A DNA stretch of 64,000 bases from Enterococcus canintestini (GTDB lineage Bacteria > Bacillota > Bacilli > Lactobacillales > Enterococcaceae): the NCBI RefSeq assembly GCF_001885735.1, contig NZ_JXKG01000001.1, positions 62,001-126,000 on the forward strand. Reading direction: 5' to 3'. Under the pieces are notes generated by a model. That model had not been told where the DNA came from. It did no database searches and worked only from the letters and a program-made list of their open reading frames with translations. Positions within the stretch are counted from its first letter, which is position 1, and the number at the start of each line of letters is the position of its first letter. A program made the position numbers and the translations under genes. Of this stretch, positions 1 to 8,839 are shown piece after piece.

Positions 1-1
1 G

Positions 2-535
2 GACTTGGTTTCAATTGGGAATACCGTCAATGCGCCTTTAGGAATTTATTCTGACAAATTAAAAAACGTAAACAAATTAAAAGATGGCGCGAAAGTTGCC
101 ATTCCAAATGATGTCACAAATGGTGGACGTGCTTTACTATTACTTCAAACAGCGGGTTTAATCAAAGTCGATCCAGCTAAAAAACAAACACCAACTGTTT
201 CTGATATCACTGAAAATAAAAAGGAATTGAAAATTACTGAATTAGATGCTGCTCAAACTGCCCGCGCTTTATCTGATGTGGATATTTCTGTCATTAATAG
301 TGGTGTGGCAGTGGATGCAGGCTTTACTCCGACAAAAGATGCCATTTTTTTAGAACCGGTGGATGACAATGCCCGCCCTTATGTCAATATAATCGTGGCA
401 CGAAAAGAAGATGCAAATAACAAAGTTTATCAAAAAATTGTAGATGCATATCAAACAAAAGCAACTGAAAAAGTGATTGAAGAAACTTCAAAAGGATCCA
501 GTATTCCTGCTTGGGAAACCTTTGGTCGTAAATAA
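2..535 (+). CDS. MetQ/NlpA-family substrate-binding lipoprotein, C-terminal part (5' end outside window)
   Basis: Open from the first bases of the window to the TAA at 535. The frame has no start here, so this is the C-terminal ~177 residues of a ~270-residue protein. The segment IGNTVNAPLGIYSDK, followed by GAKVAIPNDVTNGGRALLLLQ and ending in AWETFGRK, is the usual MetQ/NlpA pattern: a periplasmic-binding-protein fold that supplies methionine or a related amino acid to a MetNI ABC transporter. The lipobox and the transporter genes would lie upstream. An M20 amidohydrolase follows after 79 bp and is probably co-transcribed, so the imported ligand may be an N-acylated or peptide-bound amino acid; that is inference. 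The family is clear, the ligand is not. Confidence 0.85.
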   Translation, partial: DLVSIGNTVNAPLGIYSDKLKNVNKLKDGAKVAIPNDVTNGGRALLLLQTAGLIKVDPAKKQTPTVSDITENKKELKITELDAAQTARALSDVDISVINSGVAVDAGFTPTKDAIFLEPVDDNARPYVNIIVARKEDANNKVYQKIVDAYQTKATEKVIEETSKGSSIPAWETFGRK

Positions 536-614
536 AAATAGAATTCGCAATAAAAATCATCATTTCAAATAAAAAAGAATGTAGCAACCGATAAAAAAAA
601 GAGGAGTGAAGAAT

Positions 615-1826
615 ATGTCTACAACTATAACTACAAGACAGCAACACATCGAAGAATTTATTAAAGCTAGTTTGCCAACTTATCAAGAAATTGCTTTAGA
701 TATTCATAATCATCCTGAAGTTAGTAATTATGAGTTTTATTCATCTGATGCGTTAGTGAAACAATTGGAAAAAGAAGGTTTTACGGTCAAAAAAGATGTG
801 GCTGGTCATAGAACCGGTTTTGACGCCCGTTTTACTTCGGGTAAACCAGGTCCTGTCATCGCCTTTTTAGCAGAATTTGATGCACTACCTGGAATTGGTC
901 ATGCATGTGGACATAATCTTTTTGGAACTTATTCTGTTTTAGCAGCTAGTGCTTTAAAAGACGTAATCGCTGATTTTGGTGGTGAAATTCGGGTATATGG
1001 AACTCCTGGTGAAGAAGGTGGCGAAAATGGTTCTGCTAAGGGAAGTTTTGTTCGTGAAGGATTTTTTGCAGATGTTGACGCTGCGTTATGTGTTCATCCG
1101 GCTTATCGTTATGGCAAAACGACAGCTTCTTTAGCCAATGATCCAGTTGATATTAAATTTTATGGCCGTGCCTCTCACGCAGCTGGTGCACCAGAAAAAG
1201 GGATTAGTGCTTTAGAAGCTTTATTACAAGTCTTTAACGGAATTAACAGTTTGCGCCTATTTTTGCCAAAAGATGTGAATATTCATGGCATTATTACTGA
1301 CGGTGGTGTGGCAGCTAATGTCATTCCCGAATATGCCGCGGGTCGTTTTTATCTGCGGGCAAAAAATCGCAGTACGTTAAACGAGGTTTATCAGAAAGTG
1401 GAAAATATCGTCAAGGCCGCATCTCTAGCAACTGGGGCAACTTATGAATTTGGGCTTTTTCAAAATGCTGTTGACGATGTGATTGTCACACCGAGTTTTG
1501 ATGATCTTTTCTTTCAACATTTGATAGCGTTAAAAATTCCTTCAAATGAGATTGAAACGAACATAAAAACGAGCTTAGGTTCTTCTGACGTAGGGAATGT
1601 TAGTCAAGTTGTTCCCACCATTCAACCAACTGTGTCTATTTCAGATACTTATATTGCCGGTCACTCAGAAGAATTTAAAGCAGCGGCAAAAAGCGATAAA
1701 GGTTTAGCATCAATTGCTATTGCCGCAGAATTACTAGCTAAAACAGCTTTGGATTTATTTACGCAACCAGCTTTATTGGCTCAAATTAAAGCTGATCACA
1801 AAAGGAGTTTAGAAAAAGGAAATTAA
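615..1826 (+). CDS. M20-family amidohydrolase (AbgB/aminoacylase-like)
   Basis: 403-residue zinc amidohydrolase of the M20D type (aminobenzoyl-glutamate hydrolase, N-acyl amino acid amidohydrolase). Metal-binding motifs are in place: GHACGHN near residue 97, the acid cluster GTPGEEGGENG near 135, VHPAYR near 162, and a late GHSEEF. The dimerisation domain sits between roughly residues 180 and 295. ATG 615 is chosen because GAGGAG at 601-606 is well spaced from it; the in-frame GTG at 606 touches that ribosome site. It lies just downstream of a MetQ-type binding protein and before a strong terminator, so it probably deacylates or hydrolyses what that system brings in. The substrate cannot be read from sequence. 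Confidence 0.85.
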   Translation: MSTTITTRQQHIEEFIKASLPTYQEIALDIHNHPEVSNYEFYSSDALVKQLEKEGFTVKKDVAGHRTGFDARFTSGKPGPVIAFLAEFDALPGIGHACGHNLFGTYSVLAASALKDVIADFGGEIRVYGTPGEEGGENGSAKGSFVREGFFADVDAALCVHPAYRYGKTTASLANDPVDIKFYGRASHAAGAPEKGISALEALLQVFNGINSLRLFLPKDVNIHGIITDGGVAANVIPEYAAGRFYLRAKNRSTLNEVYQKVENIVKAASLATGATYEFGLFQNAVDDVIVTPSFDDLFFQHLIALKIPSNEIETNIKTSLGSSDVGNVSQVVPTIQPTVSISDTYIAGHSEEFKAAAKSDKGLASIAIAAELLAKTALDLFTQPALLAQIKADHKRSLEKGN

Positions 1827-1904
1827 AAATTTTGATCTAAAAAACATGCTAAAAATAAAGAAGGTGTGATAGAAGTTGCTTTTGTCACAACGTTTATTCG
1901 GAAA

Positions 1905-1945
1905 AGAGGAGAGGTAACAAGACTTTTGTTACCTCTCCTCTATTT
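1905..1945 (+). terminator. Rho-independent terminator after the M20 gene
   Basis: A 16-bp perfect stem (1905-1920 with 1926-1941) and 5-nt loop, followed by ATTTTGCTTTTT. It closes the metQ/M20 transcription unit. Confidence 0.85.
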
Positions 1946-2047
1946 TGCTTTTTGAATGATAGCAAGGTGTGACAAAAATCTTATAATACCTTACTTTTTG
2001 CCAAATTTATTTTTATTCTTTCAAATAACTAACTTGCTACAATCTTT

Positions 2048-2920
2048 TTATTTTGTTTCAGAAAAACAAGTAATCAATAGATGACAAAACATTAAATCGT
2101 CCATTTTCTTCAAATCAAGTCCCGTTGCTTCTTGAAATTTGTCAATCCGGTAACTAATAGTATTACGATGCAAAAATAATGTCTTCGCTGCAGAACTAAC
2201 ATTGCCTTGGGCTTGCCATAACGCTTCTAAAATTGCGGTCATTTCAGAGTCATTAAACCATAATTCAAATAAATTTTTAAAAAGCGGAATGTTTTGCATT
2301 GGTTCAAACATAAAATAGTCAACCGCTGAATTGGCTAATGTAAAATTTTGTTGACTATTATTGCGATGCGCTTGTTGCAAAAATATTTGTCTTTCGGTTT
2401 GAAAATCTTGGGAAATGTTACCGTCAGTTTTATGAAATTCGCCAATAAAAACCTGACTATAAGAGTCGAAATCACTATCAAGGGCTTGGAAAATACTAAA
2501 TAGTTCACTTGTTGAAAAATTACCGATTTCCTTGTTTTCCACTAAAATAAAATTATCTTGACTAAGCCAAAATGCATCAGCAACAGCTTGAATGATTTCT
2601 GTCACAGCCTGTTGCCAAGTTGTTTTTTCAAAATCTTTGCCACCTTTTAATTTCACTTGTAAAATACGCACTTGATTAGTATTTGGTGTACTGTCGCCTT
2701 TAAACAAGATACGATACCAGCGATGAGTTGCGGCAGTTTTGGGTTCCTTTATGGGATTTGACAGTAGTTGTAAGAGGCTACGTTCATTTTTGGTTAGGCT
2801 ACTTGTAAGTAAGAGTGCAAAGCCGTCTTCTAGCCGAATAGAATAAAACTTAGGATCATCCACCGGTGTATTACTAAAACGCGCATTGGGATAGATTTGT
2901 TGAATTTTTTCAAATGTCAT
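2048..2920 (-). CDS. PucR-type helix-turn-helix transcriptional regulator
   Basis: 290-residue protein. Its last ~60 residues form a PucR C-terminal HTH: LWQAQGNVSSAAKTLFLHRN, then TISYRIDKF and a GLDLKKMDDLMFCHLLI tail. The remaining ~230 residues are a poorly conserved ligand- or signal-sensing region without a recognisable catalytic motif. ATG at 2920 is preceded by AAAGGAG on the minus strand. It is convergent with the M20 gene and co-oriented with the MgtC-like gene 66 bp upstream. Proteins of this kind in lactic acid bacteria usually regulate an adjacent metabolic gene; the M20/MetQ unit is the obvious candidate but nothing here proves it. Confidence 0.75.
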   Translation of the reverse strand: MTFEKIQQIYPNARFSNTPVDDPKFYSIRLEDGFALLLTSSLTKNERSLLQLLSNPIKEPKTAATHRWYRILFKGDSTPNTNQVRILQVKLKGGKDFEKTTWQQAVTEIIQAVADAFWLSQDNFILVENKEIGNFSTSELFSIFQALDSDFDSYSQVFIGEFHKTDGNISQDFQTERQIFLQQAHRNNSQQNFTLANSAVDYFMFEPMQNIPLFKNLFELWFNDSEMTAILEALWQAQGNVSSAAKTLFLHRNTISYRIDKFQEATGLDLKKMDDLMFCHLLITCFSETK

Positions 2921-2986
2921 CGAAAGCTCCTTTAAGATTCATTGTTTTTACATAAAGTAAAAAACTTCTATCACAGATTAATTAGC

Positions 2987-3688
2987 TTATTTTGCTAAGG
3001 CCCGTACAGCGATAATATTTTTATTTTGTGCTAGGCCATCAATAATTTCTGCTGAAGTATCAGCACTAATAAAAGCAATTGCATATTTTTTACGAAAAAT
3101 TTTTACCTCATCTTGTGTATCAACGGAATAGTCGGTGGTAATTGCCTTTATCTTGCGACTTTTAAAAAATTCATTAATGAAGGGTTCTGCCTCTTCAGGG
3201 TTGATATATTTAATTTGAAAGTTTTTATTTGTTGGCACATGAACAATTTTCTTTAGTAAAACTAAAACGGCAATTACGGCAATAAAACTTAACAATGCAA
3301 TCGCATAATAGCCCATGCCGATTGCTAAACCCAATCCGGCTGTGGCCCATAAAGAAGCAGCAGTAGTTAACCCACGAATAGAGTGATGGGTCACAACGAT
3401 TGTTCCAGCGCCAAGAAAACCAATACCACTAACAACTTGAGCGATAAGACGAGCTTGGTCGGCTCGAATGACAGTAGCGATTTGCGGGTTGCTTTTGGCA
3501 AAGATCACAGCTTGAGCGGCAATTTCTTGTTGCATCATGGCGATAATGCAAGCACCAATTCCGACGAGAATATGGGTACGCATGCCAGCGGGGCGATTTT
3601 TTTGTTCGCGATCAAACCCGATAATACCACTTGTTAAAATCACTAGACCTAAACGACACAAAATCTCAAAAATACCAACACGAAACAT
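2987..3688 (-). CDS. MgtC/SapB-family membrane protein
   Basis: 233-residue MgtC-family protein. The N-terminal half has about four to five membrane segments with the family signatures GIIGFDREQKNRPAGMRTH and GIGFLGAGTIV, then GLTTAASLWATAGLG. The C-terminal ~80 residues form a cytosolic ACT-like domain. MgtC proteins are linked to growth at low magnesium and to virulence in intracellular pathogens; in Gram-positives the role is mostly unknown. I chose the ATG at 3688 because AAAGGAG (3698-3704 on the minus strand) is ~9 nt away; the ATG at 3697 abuts that site. No magnesium riboswitch is evident upstream. Confidence 0.88.
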   Translation of the reverse strand: MFRVGIFEILCRLGLVILTSGIIGFDREQKNRPAGMRTHILVGIGACIIAMMQQEIAAQAVIFAKSNPQIATVIRADQARLIAQVVSGIGFLGAGTIVVTHHSIRGLTTAASLWATAGLGLAIGMGYYAIALLSFIAVIAVLVLLKKIVHVPTNKNFQIKYINPEEAEPFINEFFKSRKIKAITTDYSVDTQDEVKIFRKKYAIAFISADTSAEIIDGLAQNKNIIAVRALAK

Positions 3689-3921
3689 TTTTTTCATCTC
3701 CTTTAACACTAAATTTTTGCTCAAAATCCCCGTAGCTATTTAGTACATTTAGAGCAAATTTATTTATTTAAGAAATCAGAGTTTGTATAAATGTTACTAA
3801 TTCTACTATAATCTTCTGCTAAAAATTCCGCAAATTAAAGTCAATTTATCACGAAAATACGATAAGTTAGCTGTAATAAAATATTTAGCCAAAAGGACTT
3901 TAAATCATTTTTAAGGGTTAG

Positions 3922-3953
3922 TGTAACATGTTACGGGAAATGTAACATGTTTT
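3922..3953 (+). promoter_or_regulatory. Duplicated operator-like element TGTAACATGTT upstream of ptcA
   Basis: TGTAACATGTT occurs at 3922 and again at 3941, 19 bp apart. The first copy lies in a perfect 12-bp palindrome, GTAACATGTTAC (3923-3934). The position ~140 bp before the first gene of a catabolic operon suggests a regulator-binding site. The RpiR regulator at 9946 is the nearest candidate, by inference. Confidence 0.5.
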
Positions 3954-3967
3954 CTTTATCACAAGCT

Positions 3968-3998
3968 CCTTTCTAAAGGCTTGAAACCCCTTTCTAAA
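3968..3998 (+). repeat. Direct repeat CCTTTCTAAA, two copies 21 bp apart
   Basis: CCTTTCTAAA at 3968-3977 and 3989-3998, two helical turns apart on the same face of the DNA, just upstream of where the ptcA promoter should lie. It may be a second activator or repressor site. Confidence 0.45.
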
Positions 3999-4084
3999 AT
4001 AAGTGCCTCACGGTATGCTGAAGATGTCAAAAGCATTACTCGAGTAAAGACAAACATATCAATCACTTAAAGGAGCGTTATACC

Positions 4085-5119
4085 ATGCAAAAAAGAGATT
4101 TTATCGACACAAATGATTTTACTAAAGAAGAAATTGAATATTTAATCGCGTTAGCTTTAAAAATTAAAGATAGTATCAAACACGGACATTATCCATTATT
4201 ACTTAAAAATAAAACATTAGGAATGATTTTTGAACAATCTTCTACCCGTACCCGCGTTTCTTTTGAAACAGCAATGACTCAATTAGGTGGCCATGCACAA
4301 TATCTAGCACCAGGTCAAATTCAATTAGGAGGCCATGAAAGTTTGGGAGATACAGCTCGCGTATTATCTCGCTTAGTTGATATTTTGATGGCGCGCGTAG
4401 AACGTCATGAATCGGTTGTAGCGCTAGCAAAAGATGCTACGATTCCAGTCATTAATGGTATGAGTGATTATAATCACCCAACGCAAGAATTAGGGGACAT
4501 TATCACGATGACTGAACATTTGCCGGCAGGGAAAAAATTATCTGATTGTAAAATTGTTTTTGTCGGTGACGCGACACAAGTTTGTGTTTCAACAATGTTT
4601 ATGGCAACCAAAATGGGAATGGATTTTGTTCAATTTGGTCCAAAAGGTTTCCAAATTAAAGAAGAAACATTGGCGATCGGTAAAGCAAACGCAGAAAAAT
4701 CTGGTGGCAGTATCTTAATTACAGAAGATGCCGATGAAGCGTTGCGAGATGCAGACTTTGTCTATACCGACGTGTGGTATGGCTTATATGAAGCTGAATT
4801 ATCAGAAGAAGAACGAATGAATGTCTTTTATCCAAAATATCAAGTCAATGATGAACTAATGGCAAAAGCAGCACCTCATGCTAAATTTATGCATTGTTTA
4901 CCAGCAACACGGGGAGAAGAAGTCACAGATGAAGTATTAGACGGCAAACAATCTGTCGTTTTAGATGAAGCAGAAAATCGCTTAACTGCTATGCGGGCTT
5001 TACTGGTTTACTTCTTAAATCCTTATTTAGATTATGCCGATGAAGCATTAGCGGCTAAGTTTGATGGCGAATTACAATATATGTTGCAACCAAAACGTCA
5101 ATTAGAACGCAAAGACTAA
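4085..5119 (+). CDS. ptcA: Putrescine carbamoyltransferase
   Basis: 344-residue transcarbamylase that splits carbamoylputrescine with phosphate into putrescine and carbamoyl phosphate. The carbamoyl-phosphate loop SSTRTR (near residue 53), HPTQELGD and [11 protein letters not shown] are all present. The segment DVWYGLYE near residue 235 is typical of putrescine rather than ornithine transcarbamylases, and the protein has the long C-terminal extension of the family. ATG 4085 follows AAAGGAG. It is the first gene of the agmatine deiminase cluster; the 104-bp gap to aguD holds a long stem-loop. The flanking agmatine/putrescine exchanger, agmatine deiminase and carbamate kinase make the assignment secure. 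Confidence 0.95.
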   Translation: MQKRDFIDTNDFTKEEIEYLIALALKIKDSIKHGHYPLLLKNKTLGMIFEQSSTRTRVSFETAMTQLGGHAQYLAPGQIQLGGHESLGDTARVLSRLVDILMARVERHESVVALAKDATIPVINGMSDYNHPTQELGDIITMTEHLPAGKKLSDCKIVFVGDATQVCVSTMFMATKMGMDFVQFGPKGFQIKEETLAIGKANAEKSGGSILITEDADEALRDADFVYTDVWYGLYEAELSEEERMNVFYPKYQVNDELMAKAAPHAKFMHCLPATRGEEVTDEVLDGKQSVVLDEAENRLTAMRALLVYFLNPYLDYADEALAAKFDGELQYMLQPKRQLERKD

Positions 5120-5135
5120 AAAAATTCGCAATTTT

Positions 5136-5194
5136 GAAAAGTTCCTGCAAACTTGACCTGATTTTTTAATCGGGTTGAGTTTGCGCAACTTTTC
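5136..5194 (+). other. Long intercistronic stem-loop between ptcA and aguD
   Basis: GAAAAGTT at 5136 pairs with AACTTTTC at 5187-5194, with further pairing inside (GCAAACT/AGTTTGC, GACC/GGTT, GATT/AATC) and only short bulges. No U-run follows, so it is not a standard terminator. It is more likely an mRNA processing or stability element that sets the ratio of ptcA to the downstream genes. Confidence 0.55.
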
Positions 5195-5223
5195 AGTTCG
5201 GGCTCATTGAAAGGAGCACAATT

Positions 5224-6612
5224 ATGAAGGAAAAGAAGAAGTTTCGTCTTTTTGATGCGGTCTTAATGGCCGTCGTTGTTATTTTGGTAGTAGAGTCGGC
5301 AGCACCAGCTGCGGCAATTGGATCTTCGCAATTCTTCTGGTGGGGATTATTATTAATTTTATTTTTCCTCCCTTATGGTTTAATCTCAGCAGAACTTGGG
5401 ACAACTTATGATGACGAAGGTGGTATTTATGATTGGGTAAAAAAAGCTTATGGCCGTCGTTGGGGAGCACGTGTTGCTTGGTTTTATTGGATTAACTTTC
5501 CGATTTGGATGGCAAGTCTTGCGGTTTTATTCCAAGAAGTGTTAACACAAATTTTTCAAATTCACTTAAGTACTCCCGTTTTAGTGTTGATTCAACTTAT
5601 TTTTATCTGGTTTGTCACGATTGTTAGTTGTTATCCGGTTAGTGATAGTAAATGGATTTTAAATATTGCTGCTTTTGCAAAAGTTGCAATTATGGTTTGT
5701 TTGGGTATTTTAGGTATTTACCATGCAGTCACTAAAGGAATGGCAAATGATTTCTCCGGTGCAGCATTATTACCGAAGTTTGATATTCAAAACTTAAGCT
5801 TTTTATCGGTCATTTTGTTTAACTTCTTAGGATTTGAAGTCGTTACTACCCTAGCAAGTGATATGGATAATCCCAAAAAGCAAATTCCACAAGCTATTAT
5901 CTATGGTGGTATTTTAATCGCCTTCTTTTATCTTTTTGCCGCTTTTGGTATGGGGGCTGCGGTACCTGCAGACCAACTATCTGCTTCAGGTGGTTTAATT
6001 GATAGTTTCATTTTATTAGTAGGCGGTTTAAATCCTTTCGTAGTGATTATTGGCATCTTATTCATGTATACTTTGGCAGCGAATCTAATCTCTTGGGCGC
6101 TGGGTGTAAACTATGTTGCTTTATACGCAGCTAAAAATCAAGACATGCCGGCTATTTTTGCTAAAGAAAATCCTAAAAACGATATGCCCGTTGGCGCTTC
6201 TATTGTAAATGGTATTATCGCTTCTATCTTAGTTGTAGCAGCACCGTTTATTCCAAATGAAAATATCTTTTGGGCGTTCTTTTCATTAAATGTTGTCGCC
6301 TTATTGCTTTCTTACATTATGATGTTTCCAGCTTTTTTGAAACTACGCAAAATCGATCCAGATGCAGTACGACCGTTTAAAGTACCCGGACCAAACTGGT
6401 TATTGAAAGTTATGACATTTGTACCGATGATTTTATTAGTTATTACTTTAATTTTCTCAGTTGTACCCCTTGATACAAGTAGTGCAGAAATGAATGCCAA
6501 AATACCTGTTTTAATTGGTACACTACTCGCTTTTGTGATAGGTGAAATTGTGATTCGCTTCTCAGCAAGAGAAAAACATGGAAAAGGAGTTATTACAGAT
6601 GAAAACAATTGA
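5224..6612 (+). CDS. aguD: Agmatine/putrescine antiporter (APC superfamily)
   Basis: 462-residue integral membrane protein with about 12 hydrophobic segments, of the amino acid/polyamine/organocation family. The N-terminal helix contains the APC pattern ([17 protein letters not shown]), and [24 protein letters not shown] is the usual helix 6 with its following loop. It is expected to bring in agmatine against putrescine, so the pathway yields ATP without spending energy on transport. ATG 5224 has AAAGGAG at 5211-5217. Its last 14 bases overlap the start of aguA, indicating translational coupling. Confidence 0.92.
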   Translation: MKEKKKFRLFDAVLMAVVVILVVESAAPAAAIGSSQFFWWGLLLILFFLPYGLISAELGTTYDDEGGIYDWVKKAYGRRWGARVAWFYWINFPIWMASLAVLFQEVLTQIFQIHLSTPVLVLIQLIFIWFVTIVSCYPVSDSKWILNIAAFAKVAIMVCLGILGIYHAVTKGMANDFSGAALLPKFDIQNLSFLSVILFNFLGFEVVTTLASDMDNPKKQIPQAIIYGGILIAFFYLFAAFGMGAAVPADQLSASGGLIDSFILLVGGLNPFVVIIGILFMYTLAANLISWALGVNYVALYAAKNQDMPAIFAKENPKNDMPVGASIVNGIIASILVVAAPFIPNENIFWAFFSLNVVALLLSYIMMFPAFLKLRKIDPDAVRPFKVPGPNWLLKVMTFVPMILLVITLIFSVVPLDTSSAEMNAKIPVLIGTLLAFVIGEIVIRFSAREKHGKGVITDENN

Positions 6613-7699
6613 TAGTTCACCACGTCAAGATGGGTTTAAAATGCCAGGAGAGTTTGCACCACATGAGGGCGTATATATGTTGTGGCCACAACGTCCAGAT
6701 AATTGGCGCGATGGAGGTAAGCCTGCCCAACAAGCTTTTGTGGAAGTTGCGAAGGCAATCTCTGCTTTTGAACCAGTTACAATGGGGGTGAATCCCGATC
6801 AATACAACAATGCCCGTCATATGTTACCAGAAAATATTCGGGTAGTTGAAATTGCCAGTGATGATTCATGGGTTAGAGATTGTGGCCCAACCTTTGTGAC
6901 GAATGGCAAAGGAGAAACTAGAGGCGTTGATTGGACATTTAATGCTTGGGGTGGTTTGGTTGATGGCTTATATTTCCCTTGGGATAAAGACGATCAAGTA
7001 GCGCAAAAAATTTGTGAAAATGAATGGAAAGATCGCTATCGATTAAACGATTTTGTTTTAGAAGGTGGCTCAATTCATGTTGATGGCGAAGGAACGTTAA
7101 TTACAACCGAAGAGTGCTTATTATCAGAAGGACGAAATCCACAGTTATCAAAAGAACAGATTGAAAATATTTTAAAAGAATACTTAAATATTGAAAAAGT
7201 AATATGGTTAAAACGTGGTATTTATTTAGATGAGACAAACGGTCATGTGGATAATATTGCTAATTTTGTTGCCCCAGGCGAAGTAGCATTAGCTTGGACA
7301 GATGATAAAAATGATCCGCAATATGAAATTTCAAAAGAGTGTTTAGATATTTTGGAAAGTGAGACAGATGCTAAAGGCCGAAAAATTAATGTGACTAAAT
7401 TATATGTACCAAAACCAATCTTAATTAATGAAGAAGAAAGCGGTGGTGTTGATGCAGTCGATGGTACTTTACCACGCCAAGTAGGCGACCGTTTGGCTGC
7501 TAGTTACGTTAATTACTACACTGCAAATGGTGGGGTTATATATCCTTTATTTGATGATCCAATGGATGAAAAAGCAAAAGAAACATTACAAAAATTATAT
7601 CCAGATCGTAAAATCGTAGGCGTGTATGCGCGGGAAATTTTGCTAGGGGGCGGTAATATTCACTGTATCACCCAACAAATTCCGAAAGGAGAGGCATGA
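6599..7699 (+). CDS. aguA: Agmatine deiminase
   Basis: 366-residue guanidino-group-modifying enzyme that hydrolyses agmatine to N-carbamoylputrescine and ammonia. The catalytic residues of the family are present: Asp94 in [10 protein letters not shown], the Glu/His of [13 protein letters not shown], His216 and Asp218 in DETNGHVDN, and the nucleophile Cys356 in GGGNIHC. ATG 6599 is preceded by AAGGAG at 6584-6589; the upstream ATG at 6578 would start inside aguD and lacks a site. It overlaps aguD by 14 bp and its stop (7697-7699) overlaps the ATGA at 7696, so it is tightly coupled to aguC. This copy has all expected residues, unlike the paralogue at 8840. Confidence 0.96.
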   Translation: MKTIDSSPRQDGFKMPGEFAPHEGVYMLWPQRPDNWRDGGKPAQQAFVEVAKAISAFEPVTMGVNPDQYNNARHMLPENIRVVEIASDDSWVRDCGPTFVTNGKGETRGVDWTFNAWGGLVDGLYFPWDKDDQVAQKICENEWKDRYRLNDFVLEGGSIHVDGEGTLITTEECLLSEGRNPQLSKEQIENILKEYLNIEKVIWLKRGIYLDETNGHVDNIANFVAPGEVALAWTDDKNDPQYEISKECLDILESETDAKGRKINVTKLYVPKPILINEEESGGVDAVDGTLPRQVGDRLAASYVNYYTANGGVIYPLFDDPMDEKAKETLQKLYPDRKIVGVYAREILLGGGNIHCITQQIPKGEA

Positions 7700-7701
7700 A
7701 G

Positions 7702-8688
7702 ATGACTAAGACAGTTGTGGTGGCTTTAGGTGGTAATGCTATTTTAACCGATGATCCAACAGCTGCAGGACAACAAAAAGCACTGGCAAAAACAGCAACT
7801 GCTTTAGTCAGTCTGATTGAAGCGGGTTATAAAGTCATAATTTCTCATGGAAATGGTCCTCAAGTGGGAAATCTCTTACTACAACAAAAAGCCGCTGCTT
7901 CTCCAGAAAATCCAGAAATGCCTTTAGATACTAGTGTCGCCATGACACAAGGAAGTATTGGATATTGGTTGACGCAAGCATTAGATAACGAGTTAAAAAA
8001 GCGCAAGATAAAAAAACCAGTTGCAACTTTATTAACACAAGTGATTGTTGCGGCTGACGATCCAGGTTTTAAAAATCCTACTAAACCTGTGGGACCTTTT
8101 TTAACAGCAGAAAAAGCAAAAATGGAAATGGTAGCAAATAAGGTTACTTATAAAGAAGATGCTGGTCGTGGTTGGCGCAAAGTGGTGGCTTCCCCAAAAC
8201 CGATTGATATTGTTGAATCTGAAACGATTAAAGCGCTAGTAGCAACTGATACTTTAGTTATTGCAGGTGGTGGTGGCGGGATTCCTGTCATTACTACAAA
8301 CGAAGGCTTAACAGGTGTAGAAGCGGTAATTGATAAAGATTTTGCATCAGAAAAAATTGCTGAAATTGTTGATGCGGACGAATTGATTATTTTAACTGGG
8401 GTTTCAAACGTCGCTGTTCATTTCAATACACCAGAGCAAAAAAATCTTACAACAGTAGATATTGAAACGTTAGAAAGATACAAAGAACAGGGGGAATTTG
8501 CCCCTGGAAGTATGTTACCAAAAGTAGAAGCAGCCTTGGCGTTTGTTAAAGCCCGTCCTAATGCGCGAGCAGTCATTACTTCTTTAGCTAATTTAGATGC
8601 TCTACTAAAAGAAGATGCCGGTACCATTCTTTATGGTGGCAAAAGTTTGGAACAAAAAAGTCATTTGAAAGATTTTATAGCAAATTAA
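7702..8688 (+). CDS. aguC: Carbamate kinase
   Basis: 328-residue amino-acid-kinase-fold enzyme (ArcC family) that transfers phosphate from carbamoyl phosphate to ADP, the ATP-yielding step of agmatine catabolism. Signatures: VVALGGNAI at the N-terminus, [22 protein letters not shown] near residue 190, and the basic linker following TKPVGPF. ATG 7702 is preferred over 7696 because AGGAGAGG ends ~8 nt before it. It ends the first transcript at a terminator (8703-8723). It is a carbamate kinase beyond reasonable doubt, and the context makes it the agmatine-pathway copy rather than the arginine-deiminase one. Confidence 0.95.
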   Translation: MTKTVVVALGGNAILTDDPTAAGQQKALAKTATALVSLIEAGYKVIISHGNGPQVGNLLLQQKAAASPENPEMPLDTSVAMTQGSIGYWLTQALDNELKKRKIKKPVATLLTQVIVAADDPGFKNPTKPVGPFLTAEKAKMEMVANKVTYKEDAGRGWRKVVASPKPIDIVESETIKALVATDTLVIAGGGGGIPVITTNEGLTGVEAVIDKDFASEKIAEIVDADELIILTGVSNVAVHFNTPEQKNLTTVDIETLERYKEQGEFAPGSMLPKVEAALAFVKARPNARAVITSLANLDALLKEDAGTILYGGKSLEQKSHLKDFIAN

Positions 8689-8702
8689 AAATGGGAAAGT
8701 CG

Positions 8703-8723
8703 AGCCGAATGGTTCGGCTTTTT
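8703..8723 (+). terminator. Terminator after aguC
   Basis: AGCCGAA TGG TTCGGCT followed by TTTTC. It separates ptcA-aguD-aguA-aguC from the second deiminase gene. A TGGTATAGT extended -10 at 8755-8763 may start a separate transcript. Confidence 0.75.
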
Positions 8724-8839
8724 CTGACAAAAAATAACAAAAGATTTAGAGCTGTGGTATAGTTAAATAGAAGAAAAAATCTGAGCTAATAAAACTAAAA
8801 ACTATAAAGGTTAAGAGATAAAATAAGGAGGAAGCTTTG

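Larger units (their letters stand above)
3725..4084. other. 360-bp intergenic region with the agmatine-operon control region
   Basis: Non-coding and AT-rich between the divergent mgtC and ptcA genes. The left half shows nothing distinctive. The right half (3920-4000) carries two sets of operator-like repeats, listed separately. A weak TATGCT at 4014-4019 may be the -10 element. I find no good -35 element and no cre consensus. Confidence 0.6.

Noticed and set aside
3383-3743. Plus-strand frames inside the MgtC-like gene
   Set aside because: Overlap a clear membrane-protein gene in antisense; no start signals.
4014-4019. TATGCT as firm -10 of the ptcA promoter
   Set aside because: No acceptable -35 at 16-18 bp; kept only as a weak possibility in the intergenic note.
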